Shown in pieces: positions 17,189 through 24,741 of a stretch of 43,509 nucleotides of DNA. A model generated the notes under the pieces. It saw nothing but the letters and a program-made list of their open reading frames with translations, was not told where the DNA came from and made no database searches. This stretch comes from a virus. The stretch spans positions 1 through 43,509 of the IMG/VR virus record IMGVR_UViG_3300047586_000336; one strand, written 5' to 3'. How positions within the stretch are numbered: the first letter of the stretch is position 1; every line of letters starts with the position of its first letter. A program made the translations under genes and the position numbers.

Positions 17189-17920
17189 TCAGCCTTTGAG
17201 ATAAGTCTGTTTGTACTTCTCAAACGACTCTTTGTATCCAGCTTTTGTCGCCTCTGCATAGAGACGATGTTGCTCGTCCAATGTGACCTTGCCCTGCTCG
17301 GCATCAGCCTCGCCCTCGGGATTGCCAATCACTCCCTTTGTTCCAGTACCAGAAGAAATAATCTTTGCCTTCTCGGCCTCTACCAAGAGAGACGAGATGC
17401 GAGTTTTAGATGCCAGCACAGCCTCTTCCAGTTTGTCTACAGCTACCACGTCGATCTTGTCCTCATGGATGATCTCTTTGCTGATCAGCGGAGCATAGCT
17501 CTTAAACTCTTCCTTCTCCAGCAACTCAGTCAGCTTGGTGCGCAGAGCGAGCTGAAGAGACTCTTGCTGCTTGACTGCCTCGGCAGCTGTCGCCTTCTCT
17601 TTCAGGGCGACATTCTCAGCTGTCAGAGCATCGATGGCCTTCTGCTTCTCATCCACCGGAGGAGTAGCTTTTGGGTCGGGAGCAGGCGGAGCCGGAGGCG
17701 TAACACCATCCATCTCCGAAGCTTCCACAACCACCTTCTGCAGGAATGATACATACTTGGCCTGCAGATCATCGATCTGCTTTTTGTGCTCCGTCACCAT
17801 CGTGTCCACTTTCGCTTGAAGACCAGTCAGTGTAGCTTTCGTCTCATTGATCTCTTTGTCCTTAGCCTCAATGAGCTTTTGGTCTTCCTCTAGCTTTTTG
17901 GTCAATTCCTCAATTGTCAT
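17189..17920 (-). CDS. Nested scaffold protein from an internal in-frame start
   Basis: Within the protease-scaffold gene, codon 202 is an ATG (MTIEELTKKLEED) preceded by AAAGGAGATCAAAAA, a near-perfect ribosome binding site with 8-base spacing. Translation here would give a 243-residue scaffold lacking the protease domain. Nested scaffold genes with this layout are known in lambda (C/Nu3). The site falls exactly at the boundary between the protease domain and the coiled coil, which supports a real start. Confidence 0.7.
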   Translation of the reverse strand: MTIEELTKKLEEDQKLIEAKDKEINETKATLTGLQAKVDTMVTEHKKQIDDLQAKYVSFLQKVVVEASEMDGVTPPAPPAPDPKATPPVDEKQKAIDALTAENVALKEKATAAEAVKQQESLQLALRTKLTELLEKEEFKSYAPLISKEIIHEDKIDVVAVDKLEEAVLASKTRISSLLVEAEKAKIISSGTGTKGVIGNPEGEADAEQGKVTLDEQHRLYAEATKAGYKESFEKYKQTYLKG

Positions 17921-18523
17921 TTTTTGATCTCCTTTGCCATTATCGTCGGAGGTCTCAGCTTCTCTCAGCATAGACTGCTCCATTAGTTTACGAATGCCAG
18001 CATCACCAACGCTGGCATTCAGAACAAAATCACCAGGCGAGACGAGCTTGTAGTCGTCATTGACTTCGTCGATATGGACATCGTGCCCATCGACTTCTTC
18101 GATCTTAGATGTCACCGTACCGAAACCACGAGAAGACATGCCAAGCTTTCCCCCAGCTTTGATGATGGCCTGAATGTCTTTCCCGTGTGTCGTTGGAAGA
18201 ATATCGATATTGCCAAGACATTCACCCTCACTAGTCATCCAGATCTTACGCCAGATATGGCTTGTATCTGTGCTTTCAGCCTCACCTGTTTTAGGATGAT
18301 AAGCTGCACCAAACACAGCTCCTTGTTCACATAGAGAACTGAGCTTGCCCATCTCACGCTGGAGGATCTCTTTGCGATAGCGTCTCCCATTATTGTTTCT
18401 CATTCCTGCATGCTGCCATTTGACTTCAGCGTGCAGAATCTGGTCGTCCTTGACTGTGCCTTCGTCTAGAATGCGACAGTCAGCAAGCGTCATTTCAACA
18501 AGAGGAGAAAGTTTCATGCTCAT
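17189..18523 (-). CDS. Prohead protease fused to scaffold (T4 gp21/gp22-like)
   Basis: 444 residues. Residues 1-180 are an S80/gp21-type maturation protease: VKWQHAGMRNNNGRRY near the start, the probable catalytic histidine in AAYHPKTG (H76), the serine in KLGMSSRGFGTV (S130/S131) and the closing DFVLNASV strand. Residues about 200-260 are a charged coiled coil, followed by a Pro/Ala linker (TPPAPPAPDPKATPPV) and another helical core region, as expected for a scaffold. T4 encodes these as separate proteins. A promoter stands 18 bases upstream. The protease should trim scaffold and capsid protein at (L/I)-x-E sites. Confidence 0.88.
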   Translation of the reverse strand: MSMKLSPLVEMTLADCRILDEGTVKDDQILHAEVKWQHAGMRNNNGRRYRKEILQREMGKLSSLCEQGAVFGAAYHPKTGEAESTDTSHIWRKIWMTSEGECLGNIDILPTTHGKDIQAIIKAGGKLGMSSRGFGTVTSKIEEVDGHDVHIDEVNDDYKLVSPGDFVLNASVGDAGIRKLMEQSMLREAETSDDNGKGDQKMTIEELTKKLEEDQKLIEAKDKEINETKATLTGLQAKVDTMVTEHKKQIDDLQAKYVSFLQKVVVEASEMDGVTPPAPPAPDPKATPPVDEKQKAIDALTAENVALKEKATAAEAVKQQESLQLALRTKLTELLEKEEFKSYAPLISKEIIHEDKIDVVAVDKLEEAVLASKTRISSLLVEAEKAKIISSGTGTKGVIGNPEGEADAEQGKVTLDEQHRLYAEATKAGYKESFEKYKQTYLKG

Positions 18524-18540
18524 AATTTTATTCCATATAA

Positions 18541-18569
18541 AATTATAAGCCGTATCAGCGCAAATTCAA
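18541..18569 (-). promoter_or_regulatory. Promoter TTTGAA-N17-TATAAT for protease/capsid operon
   Basis: TATAAT preceded by GGCT, and TTTGAA 17 bases upstream. It matches the promoters upstream of the small basic protein clusters almost base for base around the -10 (ACGGCTTATAATTT). It lies between a hairpin and the protease start. Confidence 0.82.
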
Positions 18570-18599
18570 AATCCAGTGCTTTACGACTTATATCCCCAA

Positions 18600-18630
18600 A
18601 GAGATGCCTGCTTTACTGGGCAGCATCTCT
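18600..18630 (-). terminator. Putative terminator after HNH gene
   Basis: AGAGATGC/GCATCTCT stem extended by TGC/GCA with one bulged base, loop CCAGTAAA, immediately past the HNH stop and upstream of the protease promoter. The following TTGGGGATAT is a weak tail. Confidence 0.55.
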
Positions 18631-18631
18631 A

Positions 18632-19354
18632 TCAAGAAGCCATGGCCATTGATTCCACTGGGGTCTCTGTCTGCAATGGCAGATCTAGAGCTGAACACCA
18701 GCCATGGAGTTCGCGTTCTTGCTGTGTCTTCTGGAAGAATTCAGTCCAGGAGGATCTATTGAAATTTGTTAAAGCGTGACAAGACACACAGAGTGCTATT
18801 AGACTCCTTGGATCATTATTCTTCTTGTTGTAGTCGATATGATGGATACAAAGCTTTCTACCATTCTCTTTTCTACCACAGATTTGACAGGTATGACTGT
18901 CACGAGTGAGAACCAGTTCCTTAAGAAGAGCATTGAAGTCTCGACCATACTCTTCAAGACTCTTGCCGCCTTGCCATAAGTTGTTTTCAGGACCCGTTCT
19001 CTTCCCAAGATTGGCAATACTCAATTTCTCTCTTGTTTCAGCAGAGGGAGATATTCCTCTATTCCAAGCAAGTTGACCGAGATGAGAGAGGCTAAGTCTC
19101 TCTATAGTTTCAGCAGAGGCAGACTTGCCATAATTAGGATTATTATGTCCTGAGAAGTCGGCATGACTCTCTATCAGTTTCTTCCTGGTTTCATTAGAAC
19201 GAATCATACCAAAGTTTGGACAGTCAGGACCTTTCTTGCCAAACATTGGATTCTTTGAGCCAAGTTTCACACAGGACTTACATCGCTGTGCTCTTCTGCT
19301 CTTTTTTGGACGAAGACAGTCCATACAAATGAATGTTCCGATGCCTTCTTCCAT
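18632..19354 (-). CDS. HNH homing endonuclease with NUMOD3 repeats
   Basis: 240 residues. N-terminal zinc motif CMDCLRPKKSRRAQRCKSC, NUMOD3 units (NPMFGKKG, NPNYGKSASAETIERLS, HLGQLAWNRG), then HNH residues HTCQICGRKENG, CIHHIDYNKKNNDPRSL and LCVSCHALTNFNRSSW. It lies between the metallophosphoesterase and the protease genes. It is paralogous to the HNH genes next to capsid and portal. The C-terminal GWCSALDLP matches the end of the portal-side copy (NWCSALELS). Confidence 0.93.
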   Translation of the reverse strand: MEEGIGTFICMDCLRPKKSRRAQRCKSCVKLGSKNPMFGKKGPDCPNFGMIRSNETRKKLIESHADFSGHNNPNYGKSASAETIERLSLSHLGQLAWNRGISPSAETREKLSIANLGKRTGPENNLWQGGKSLEEYGRDFNALLKELVLTRDSHTCQICGRKENGRKLCIHHIDYNKKNNDPRSLIALCVSCHALTNFNRSSWTEFFQKTQQERELHGWCSALDLPLQTETPVESMAMAS

Positions 19355-19360
19355 AATGCC

Positions 19361-20419
19361 TCAGCTATATCTAGACAAATCCCAGGAAGTTGTGTCAAAC
19401 TCTCCATGATTCGGATGAACCAACCACGACAATTGCTGTGGGGCGGCATACCTGCCACACTGATGGTCATAGGCATCGGTTCCCGAGACGCTGCCACCCA
19501 CTATAAAATATTGCGTGAGCATAGGACAATGGAAATGCCCCATGACAACTTTGTCAAATTTTGTGAAGTCAGGACCATTCATCCTCTTGAGAGCTTCACG
19601 AGAAATTTTGCGTTCAATTCCATAGTAAGGGATGGACATCCACGACTGCGTATCGTGACCGTGACATAGAAGATATCGTCTCCCATTGACATTCACAACC
19701 TTCATGGGACTCGTATGGATATTTACTTCTACATTTTTGTAGCTAGCCAGTTGCAATTTTAACATGTTAGCGATGACATATCCCCAATTATTTCTTCCGC
19801 CTTCCTTGCACTGTGGTTTTCTCGTGAGTCTTCCATGGTTGTCTAGCGTTATCATGTCCACAACGAGTCTCTTGAAATGTGGAGCAGCCATAGCCACTTG
19901 CTCAGCCATGATATTCGCCTGCTCCACGGCCTGCTGTGGAGCAGGGAAAGCATTGGTGACTTTCAGCTCATCATGGATATCACCAGAGATTGGATCTCCT
20001 GTACACAGGAAGCGAGCCTCAGGGATCGTGTAGCCATACCGGTGCATCTCAATCCAGTTAAGAAAGTTCTCGACCAGTCCTAGCTGTCGCGCTCGCGAGA
20101 TCTCTGGAGAGTATCTACCAAATCCTTCCACCTCATCAGCATCCTGCACAGCACCATGGTGCTGATCAGTCAGATGCAAGCAGGCAGAGATCTCAGAGCT
20201 GACTTTTGACTTTTTGTCTGCCACATAAACAGGAGGAGTGACCGACATGGCAGGAATAGAAGCCAACGTCTCATTCATCAACTGTTCGAGCTGACCATGC
20301 TCACGCCGATATTCTTTGAAAGCAGAAGCAATCTGATCTCGCTCTGCCTGGAGAGCAATGACTCGCTCAGGTGGATGGATAGAGGCCTTGGCTTCGTCTA
20401 GTGTTATTGATTTTTTCAT
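19361..20419 (-). CDS. Calcineurin-like metallophosphoesterase
   Basis: 352 residues with the five metal-binding blocks in order: LHLTDQHHG (DxH), CTGDPISGDIHDE (GD), TLDNHGRLTRK (GNH-like, written DNHG), LLCHGHD and VMGHFHCP (GHxH). The N-terminal 75 residues form a separate helix. Phage enzymes of this family are phosphodiesterases or nucleases of uncertain substrate, often linked to DNA processing. It overlaps the upstream HTH gene by ATGA, so the two probably act together. Confidence 0.85.
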   Translation of the reverse strand: MKKSITLDEAKASIHPPERVIALQAERDQIASAFKEYRREHGQLEQLMNETLASIPAMSVTPPVYVADKKSKVSSEISACLHLTDQHHGAVQDADEVEGFGRYSPEISRARQLGLVENFLNWIEMHRYGYTIPEARFLCTGDPISGDIHDELKVTNAFPAPQQAVEQANIMAEQVAMAAPHFKRLVVDMITLDNHGRLTRKPQCKEGGRNNWGYVIANMLKLQLASYKNVEVNIHTSPMKVVNVNGRRYLLCHGHDTQSWMSIPYYGIERKISREALKRMNGPDFTKFDKVVMGHFHCPMLTQYFIVGGSVSGTDAYDHQCGRYAAPQQLSWLVHPNHGEFDTTSWDLSRYS

Positions 20420-20868
20420 GATAGTTTTGTCCTCTCAATCTCAGCGATGTCGTTTTGGTGACCCCAGAAATAAGACGACTCCGAGTCGTCATTCATTTTC
20501 AGTTTCGTTCTGTAAGCCTTCACGACACCAGTATTGTTCTCGATGGCTCTTCGAAATCTGCCAGGATCAGACTTCGCGACTCGTGATCGCAGCTCGCTCT
20601 CGGGAATCAATGTGCCTTTCGGCAGCAACTCAATCTCATTCAGGATTGCTCCCAGTGTGTCATATCGCTGCTTGACCTGGGCGACTGTGATAGATCCTGG
20701 AGACAACGACGCTGCCTCTGGAAGTGGAGTGCCATCACGAGCAGCTTTAACAATTCCAGCAGAAGAACCACGAATGGCAGACTGGACACGAGCATTGCTC
20801 CAATCTGGATTGCGAGCGATGCAAGCTTTGATCCGATCTACAATAGTTGTCATAGAATCTGTAGGCAT
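20416..20868 (-). CDS. HTH-containing protein, unknown function
   Basis: 150 residues from the ATG with a perfect AAAGGAGG site; the upstream part of the frame lacks a better start. The N-terminal 50 residues (IVDRIKACIARNPDWSNARV, then IVKAARDG) look like a helix-turn-helix of the 'N-P-D-W-x-N-x-x-V' kind found in phage DNA-binding proteins. The rest has a QRYDTLGAILNEIELLPKG region and an acidic C-terminus. It is coupled to the metallophosphoesterase. A recruitment role for that enzyme on DNA is a guess. Confidence 0.65.
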   Translation of the reverse strand: MPTDSMTTIVDRIKACIARNPDWSNARVQSAIRGSSAGIVKAARDGTPLPEAASLSPGSITVAQVKQRYDTLGAILNEIELLPKGTLIPESELRSRVAKSDPGRFRRAIENNTGVVKAYRTKLKMNDDSESSYFWGHQNDIAEIERTKLS

Positions 20869-20887
20869 AAAGCCTCCTTTGACAATA

Positions 20888-21235
20888 TTATCTATGAAAT
20901 CCTCTAGGCATACTAGAAGAACCACCATAGTTTCCTATGTGAAGAGTATCTCTCACTTGACTATTCTTCATTCCTGTTCCTCTTAAGGCTTTCAGTGTGC
21001 TAGCGCGTCGGCCACGCTCAAGATCAGTAGCAATCACACTTCTGGTAGTGCGATTCAGAGACCTTCGTGATCTACCAGGAGGAGCTATAATTCTCTCTGA
21101 ATTGCGATATGCTCTGGCATTCTTGGCAATCACATCTCTGGTCCCTTTCTTCACTCCCCATTTCATTCCCATGACTCCATACTCATTCAATGCTTTCTTT
21201 CCGAACACTTGTTTGTTTGTAAATGTTTTGCTCAT
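20888..21235 (-). CDS. Leader-family small basic protein 1 (GMKWG class)
   Basis: 115 residues. It opens with MSKTFTNKQVF, then GKKALNE and YGVMGMKWGVKK; the LNE tripeptide (residues 16-18) fits the (L/I)-x-E cleavage rule of T4-type prohead proteases. The rest is very basic (RNSERIIAPPGRSRRSLNR, LERGRRASTLKALRG). It overlaps the DUF4254-like gene by ATGA. One of ten paralogues sharing the leader; I infer a capsid-targeted internal protein. No enzymatic motif is visible. Confidence 0.8.
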   Translation of the reverse strand: MSKTFTNKQVFGKKALNEYGVMGMKWGVKKGTRDVIAKNARAYRNSERIIAPPGRSRRSLNRTTRSVIATDLERGRRASTLKALRGTGMKNSQVRDTLHIGNYGGSSSMPRGFHR

Positions 21236-21486
21236 TGTCCTTTACCATAGTCCTTCAACTGCGGGAAGACCAATTTCTTGTTGGTCCCCGATATTGCGTC
21301 CCTAAGAAATTCATCAATTTCCTGTATAAGTGAATTCCTCTGAAGATTCAATATGCTTATTTTTCTCTTTGCCTCTGCAACTTGATTGTCGTCGGCCCCA
21401 TCGGCTTGTGCTTTCTCTTCATTGTGCCACAGTTTCATGACAACAGTCATGAGTTTGTCATTTAGCGATCCGAGCGTTTCAGCCAT
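21232..21486 (-). CDS. DUF4254-like protein
   Basis: 84 residues from MAETLGSLND. The pattern GSLNDKLMTVVMKLWHNEEK followed by AKRKISILNLQRNSLIQEID is that of DUF4254: an N-terminal GSL-DKL--V-KLWH helix and the LN-QRN-L--EID helix. Bacterial members sit near glycosyltransferases of envelope polysaccharide clusters; the molecular role is not known. Here it is wedged between leader-family genes, within the same transcript as a GT9 enzyme's downstream genes. A shorter ATG was chosen over the longer frame since the 5' extension lacks coding character. Confidence 0.7.
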   Translation of the reverse strand: MAETLGSLNDKLMTVVMKLWHNEEKAQADGADDNQVAEAKRKISILNLQRNSLIQEIDEFLRDAISGTNKKLVFPQLKDYGKGQ

Positions 21487-21506
21487 GATTATTATCTCGC
21501 AAATTA

Positions 21507-21806
21507 TTAATGCCAATCAGAGGGAAATCTGTGATGACCCACACGAGCTCGACTGGATGATCCTCTAAGGCTCTTGAATACTTTGGCCTCTAGATCCTTC
21601 GTATATTGCATATTCTTTTTTGCCTTCAGCTCATCTCTCCTATTGCCTCTAACAGCTGCAGGATCTCCTTTCCTCAAAGCTTTAAAAAAATCACGACCAC
21701 GAATACCAGTCCCAAAACCAGGTCTTCCTCTCGTTACCCATCCCTTCTTGGCTCCCTCGGAAGTACCAGACTCGAACACTTCTTTGTTTGTAAATGTTTT
21801 GCTCAT
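21507..21806 (-). CDS. Leader-family small basic protein 2 (SEGAKKGW class)
   Basis: 99 residues, site AGGAAGTAAA. Leader MSKTFTNKEVF runs straight into ESGTSEGAKKGWVTRGR; the leader is shorter than in its paralogues, so the only fitting site is VFE at residues 10-12. The body is arginine/lysine-rich (GRDFFKALRKG, RGNRRDELKAKKN, KSLRGSSSRARVG). Probable packaged DNA-associated protein by analogy with the other members. Confidence 0.78.
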   Translation of the reverse strand: MSKTFTNKEVFESGTSEGAKKGWVTRGRPGFGTGIRGRDFFKALRKGDPAAVRGNRRDELKAKKNMQYTKDLEAKVFKSLRGSSSRARVGHHRFPSDWH

Positions 21807-21832
21807 TTTACTTCCTATTCCCCATCACCAGG

Positions 21833-22582
21833 CTATTTGCCACTTGCTATGGCATAGCCTACAACGATCCCAAGCGCCACCTTGTACACGAAGCCACCTG
21901 CCTTCTCTAGAAAAGATGTCGTCGTTATCTTCTGATAAGCTCCAAAGGCATTCTCCAGGGCAGCGTATTTCTCGTTCCCAAACCCGATCTTCTCACCCAG
22001 AGCTTTCTGGATGCCAGCATCATTAAGAATGACTTTCGCCTGATCATCAATGGTGCTCTTCTGTGTCACGATTGTTTTCTGCAGAGCAGGAATCTGTACC
22101 AACGAAAAGCTTTCCCACTCCAGCAGGCGACGCATGTTCTCGCGGAATGGTACCATCGTGAACACGACTGTCTCGCCATTCAGCCACAGGTCCTTGTTCA
22201 CGAGAATACGCTGTGTCTCTTTGACCAATTGATCAGGAGGAGTCGTGGCTACTTGAGCAAGGAGCTTCTTATTCGTCTCTTGCTCCTTTTGGAAACCAAC
22301 AGCCAGTTTATCAAGAGCAACATTGTTCTTGGCTATGAGATCAAAGAGTTTCTCGTTGTCGTCGCTGAGCTTGGAGATCTCTTTGTCCTTGTCCTTGTCC
22401 TTGGCCTCCAAGACCTTTATGGAAGCAGTGTAAGTCTGCTCCAGGACTTTGGCAGCCTTGCGCCCTGCGATCGTCTGGCCACAGGAATAGCCAAAGGCCA
22501 TAATGAGAATGACAAGCACTGCTCCAAGAGCAATGATCACTTTTGTTTTCGTGGGCATTGGGGTCGCAGTTGTGTCAGGCAT
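21833..22582 (-). CDS. Membrane-anchored coiled-coil protein, spanin-like
   Basis: 249 residues, strong AAGGAGTCTATC site. One transmembrane segment near the N-terminus (VIIALGAVLVILIMAFGYSC), then a long charged coiled coil (VLEAKDKDKDKEISKLSDDN onward), and a second hydrophobic segment close to the C-terminus (FVYKVALGIVVGYAIA). The N-terminal anchor plus periplasmic coiled coil is the plan of inner-membrane spanins (Rz). The C-terminal hydrophobic segment is atypical and would suit a unimolecular spanning protein. A structural membrane role is the alternative. Confidence 0.55.
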   Translation of the reverse strand: MPDTTATPMPTKTKVIIALGAVLVILIMAFGYSCGQTIAGRKAAKVLEQTYTASIKVLEAKDKDKDKEISKLSDDNEKLFDLIAKNNVALDKLAVGFQKEQETNKKLLAQVATTPPDQLVKETQRILVNKDLWLNGETVVFTMVPFRENMRRLLEWESFSLVQIPALQKTIVTQKSTIDDQAKVILNDAGIQKALGEKIGFGNEKYAALENAFGAYQKITTTSFLEKAGGFVYKVALGIVVGYAIASGK

Positions 22583-22595
22583 GATAGACTCCTTA

Positions 22596-23018
22596 TTATT
22601 TGCCTCTTTTCCAATTGATACCTTCTTTTGAATATGTATGTTTCAGACCAGAGATGTCAAGTCTTGCTTGCTTATTTCGTAGTCTAACAGAAGAAGAATT
22701 TCGTGGCCATGTTGATGCCTTACGATGCTCTCTATAAGTATGCAGCATGTCGGCAATATCTTTACGAGCAGCTGCAGCTTTCCCCCCGAATCTTTTCACA
22801 GAGTGTTTACCTGGTCCTGCATTTGCTTTAGCTGCAAATTTAGCCATGATCTCCTTTGAATAGTCCTTAACTCCTTTAGGAAGCTTTCGATCATGCCTGT
22901 CCTGGACTGTGTATGGCTGCTTTGATGTCTTGCCTTTGCCCCAATGCATCCCAAGAACTCCATACTCATTCAAAGCTTTCTTTCCAAACAATTCTTTGTT
23001 AGTAAATGTTTTGCTCAT
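22596..23018 (-). CDS. Leader-family small basic protein 3 (GMKWG class)
   Basis: 140 residues from the ATG of MSKTFTNKELF (a TTG two codons earlier is possible but less likely). GKKALNE then YGVLGMHWGKGK repeats the layout of member 1. The body is strongly basic (QDRHDRKLPKGVKDYSKE, GKHSVKRFGGKAAAARKD, YREHRKASTWPRNSSS). It is separated from member 4 by six bases and shares its transcript. Confidence 0.78.
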   Translation of the reverse strand: MSKTFTNKELFGKKALNEYGVLGMHWGKGKTSKQPYTVQDRHDRKLPKGVKDYSKEIMAKFAAKANAGPGKHSVKRFGGKAAAARKDIADMLHTYREHRKASTWPRNSSSVRLRNKQARLDISGLKHTYSKEGINWKRGK

Positions 23019-23024
23019 GATCAA

Positions 23025-23273
23025 TTACTCTTTGTTAAGACCATGACTTATGGATGATCTTATCATTCTGTTTCTTCGCTGCCTTGACATGTTTGGCCAA
23101 GTAGCGGACCAATGTTTTTTCTGTGTTCTGTACTGCTTTGCTAAAGTGTCCCGTAGATACTGCGATTGGCCACCTGTGCCTGAACGAGTTTGCCATCCTT
23201 TCTTGGCACCTTCAGATGTGCCAGATTCATGAATCCTGCCAAACACTTCCTTGTTTGTAAATGTTTTGCTCAT
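23025..23273 (-). CDS. Leader-family small basic protein 4 (SEGAKKGW class)
   Basis: 82 residues. Leader MSKTFTNKEVFG, site RIHE (residues 13-16), then SGTSEGAKKGWQTRSG. The C-terminal half is basic and tryptophan/arginine-rich (TQKKHWSATWPNMSRQRRNR). It overlaps the upstream membrane protein by ATGA. Confidence 0.78.
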   Translation of the reverse strand: MSKTFTNKEVFGRIHESGTSEGAKKGWQTRSGTGGQSQYLRDTLAKQYRTQKKHWSATWPNMSRQRRNRMIRSSISHGLNKE

Positions 23274-23566
23274 TGTCCTATCTTACAATCTTCTTCCTCT
23301 TTGCCATTTTTCTTGTTGGCAAAGAACGACGCTGCCGACTGTCCTCCTCTTACGACGAGAAGAGCTATTGCCATCTCTTTTATCGCTGTTATTGCACTTG
23401 TCCCCAGCTCAGCCGTCATGACACTAGAAGCTCGAGCGTATGTGAGAACAATGAACACAGCGGCTGCTGCAAACACAAATGCAATAATTTTCTGTGATGA
23501 CATCTTATACAGCGAGCGGATGAAGCAGTCTTTGATGCCCCATTTAGGCTGTTTAGTCGTTGCCAT
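23270..23566 (-). CDS. Small two-segment membrane protein
   Basis: 98 residues. A basic N-terminus (MATTKQPKWG) precedes two hydrophobic stretches (KIIAFVFAAAAVFIVLTYA and TAIKEMAIALLVVRG), and the C-terminus is charged (NKKNGKEEEDCK). The size and plan fit a class II-like holin, but it lies among packaged-protein genes, away from the amidase, so a holin call is only one option. Confidence 0.6.
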   Translation of the reverse strand: MATTKQPKWGIKDCFIRSLYKMSSQKIIAFVFAAAAVFIVLTYARASSVMTAELGTSAITAIKEMAIALLVVRGGQSAASFFANKKNGKEEEDCKIGQ

Positions 23567-23567
23567 T

Positions 23568-23885
23568 TTACTTCTTCAGGAGCAGCTCTCTCTGGACAAG
23601 CTCAGCAAGAGCTTTCCCAGAGAGAGCTATGCTTTCCCAGTATGTTTTTCGCTCCACAGGCTGTGGAGCTCCCACGAGTTTCACGACACCGTCGGTGACT
23701 TCGTACCCCACCTTGCGAGCGACATTGGCATCAAATTGCCCATTGGTGTATATGATCTCTGCATCAGAGAAATCCTCCACATATGCTGATTCTCCGTAGG
23801 CAATTTTTACAGCGTCCCGAATGGCAGCTCCCAGAGACATGAATTGCTCTGTAATGACTAGATTGCCGATGTGGAATTTAGGCAT
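23568..23885 (-). CDS. Small protein of unknown function between leader-family genes
   Basis: 105 residues from MPKFHIGNLVITEQ. A much longer frame exists but its first 91 residues lie antiphase over the coding end of the next gene and read as noise. The C-terminal half (AYVEDFSDAEIIYT, KVGYEVTDGVVKLVGAPQPVERKTYWE) resembles short phage capsid-region domains that end in '-V-L-G-P--V-R---Y'. No function can be given. Confidence 0.68.
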   Translation of the reverse strand: MPKFHIGNLVITEQFMSLGAAIRDAVKIAYGESAYVEDFSDAEIIYTNGQFDANVARKVGYEVTDGVVKLVGAPQPVERKTYWESIALSGKALAELVQRELLLKK

Positions 23886-23892
23886 GGAGTTA

Positions 23893-24279
23893 TTACTTCT
23901 CGTCTCTAAGCTGAGCGACAAGTCCAGGAAACCGCTTTTTGCTGTACACAGATGTTTTCCCATTCCACACGCGAGTAGATTTAGCCTTCTGAGACTTAGC
24001 AGTCCGGTTGTGGCCAAACGCCATGGCGAAGTTGCTGGCAACATTTTTCTGCTGTGAATTCTTAGCACGCTGGCTACGAATATCGTCTGCCTTCCTCTTC
24101 CTATGCATAGCAGCAAAGTTACCATACTTTTCAATACTATTAACATTGGCCTTAACACGCATTCCTCGTGTCACCGTGGAGCCACCTCTCCTAGACAGCC
24201 ATCCTTTCTTGGCTCCCTCGGAATTGCCTTCCTCATGAAGCTTGCCGAACACTTCTTTATTTGTAAATGTTTTGCTCAT
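23893..24279 (-). CDS. Leader-family small basic protein 5 (SEGAKKGW class)
   Basis: 128 residues. MSKTFTNKEVFGKLHEEGNS and then EGAKKGWLSRRGG; LHE (14-16) is the putative processing site. The first 26 residues are identical to member 6, with which it overlaps by ATGA, pointing to recent duplication. The body is basic (GNFAAMHRKRKADDIRSQRA, RTAKSQKAKSTRVW). Confidence 0.8.
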   Translation of the reverse strand: MSKTFTNKEVFGKLHEEGNSEGAKKGWLSRRGGSTVTRGMRVKANVNSIEKYGNFAAMHRKRKADDIRSQRAKNSQQKNVASNFAMAFGHNRTAKSQKAKSTRVWNGKTSVYSKKRFPGLVAQLRDEK

Positions 24280-24644
24280 TTGCCTCTGCTCCTCCCAGTC
24301 TTCGCAGACCATTTCCCCTTCCTATTGATATAGGTGAAATTTGTCATGCCCTTAGGAGTCTGGACAGGAGCATATAAGGTATGATGACTCAGCTCTGTTG
24401 CAATTTTGCCACGCACTTCTGAGTTTGGCATTCCCCTTCTGCGATACATTTTGGCATAATGGGCAGCTTCCTTTCTGGCTTTAGATCCACGAGGGAAATT
24501 GTAATGGTGAATATCAAAACTAGATGCAGCTCCCTTCCCGCTTGCACCACGACCCCTGGTCTCCCATCCTTTCTTGGCTCCCTCGGAATTGCCTTCCTCA
24601 TGAAGCTTGCCGAACACTTCTTTGTTTGTAAATGTTTTGCTCAT
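24276..24644 (-). CDS. Leader-family small basic protein 6 (SEGAKKGW class)
   Basis: 122 residues; first gene after a promoter, site AAGGACA. MSKTFTNKEVFGKLHEEGNS is followed by EGAKKGWETRGRG. The remainder is basic, with FPRGSKARKEAAHYAKMYRR and a C-terminal RKGKWSAKTGRSRGK. It heads the cluster of six leader-family genes and the interspersed membrane genes. Confidence 0.82.
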   Translation of the reverse strand: MSKTFTNKEVFGKLHEEGNSEGAKKGWETRGRGASGKGAASSFDIHHYNFPRGSKARKEAAHYAKMYRRRGMPNSEVRGKIATELSHHTLYAPVQTPKGMTNFTYINRKGKWSAKTGRSRGK

Positions 24645-24712
24645 TGTCCTTGCTCTACATCACCACCACGAGACCCATGGCTCTCTTTGCCAAAGTCTCT
24701 ATATACATCTTT

Positions 24713-24741
24713 ATTATAAGCCCATTATCTGCCATTCCAAA
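24713..24741 (-). promoter_or_regulatory. Promoter TTTGGA-N17-TATAAT for leader-family cluster A
   Basis: TATAAT preceded by GGCT, with TTTGGA 17 bases upstream. It overlaps the 3' end of the GT9 gene and lies about 70 bases before member 6. Confidence 0.75.

Noticed and set aside
23886-24158. 91-residue N-terminal extension of the 105-residue protein
   Set aside because: It overlaps the conserved leader-family member 5 out of frame and has no ribosome binding site at its start; the ATG at 23885 fits better.
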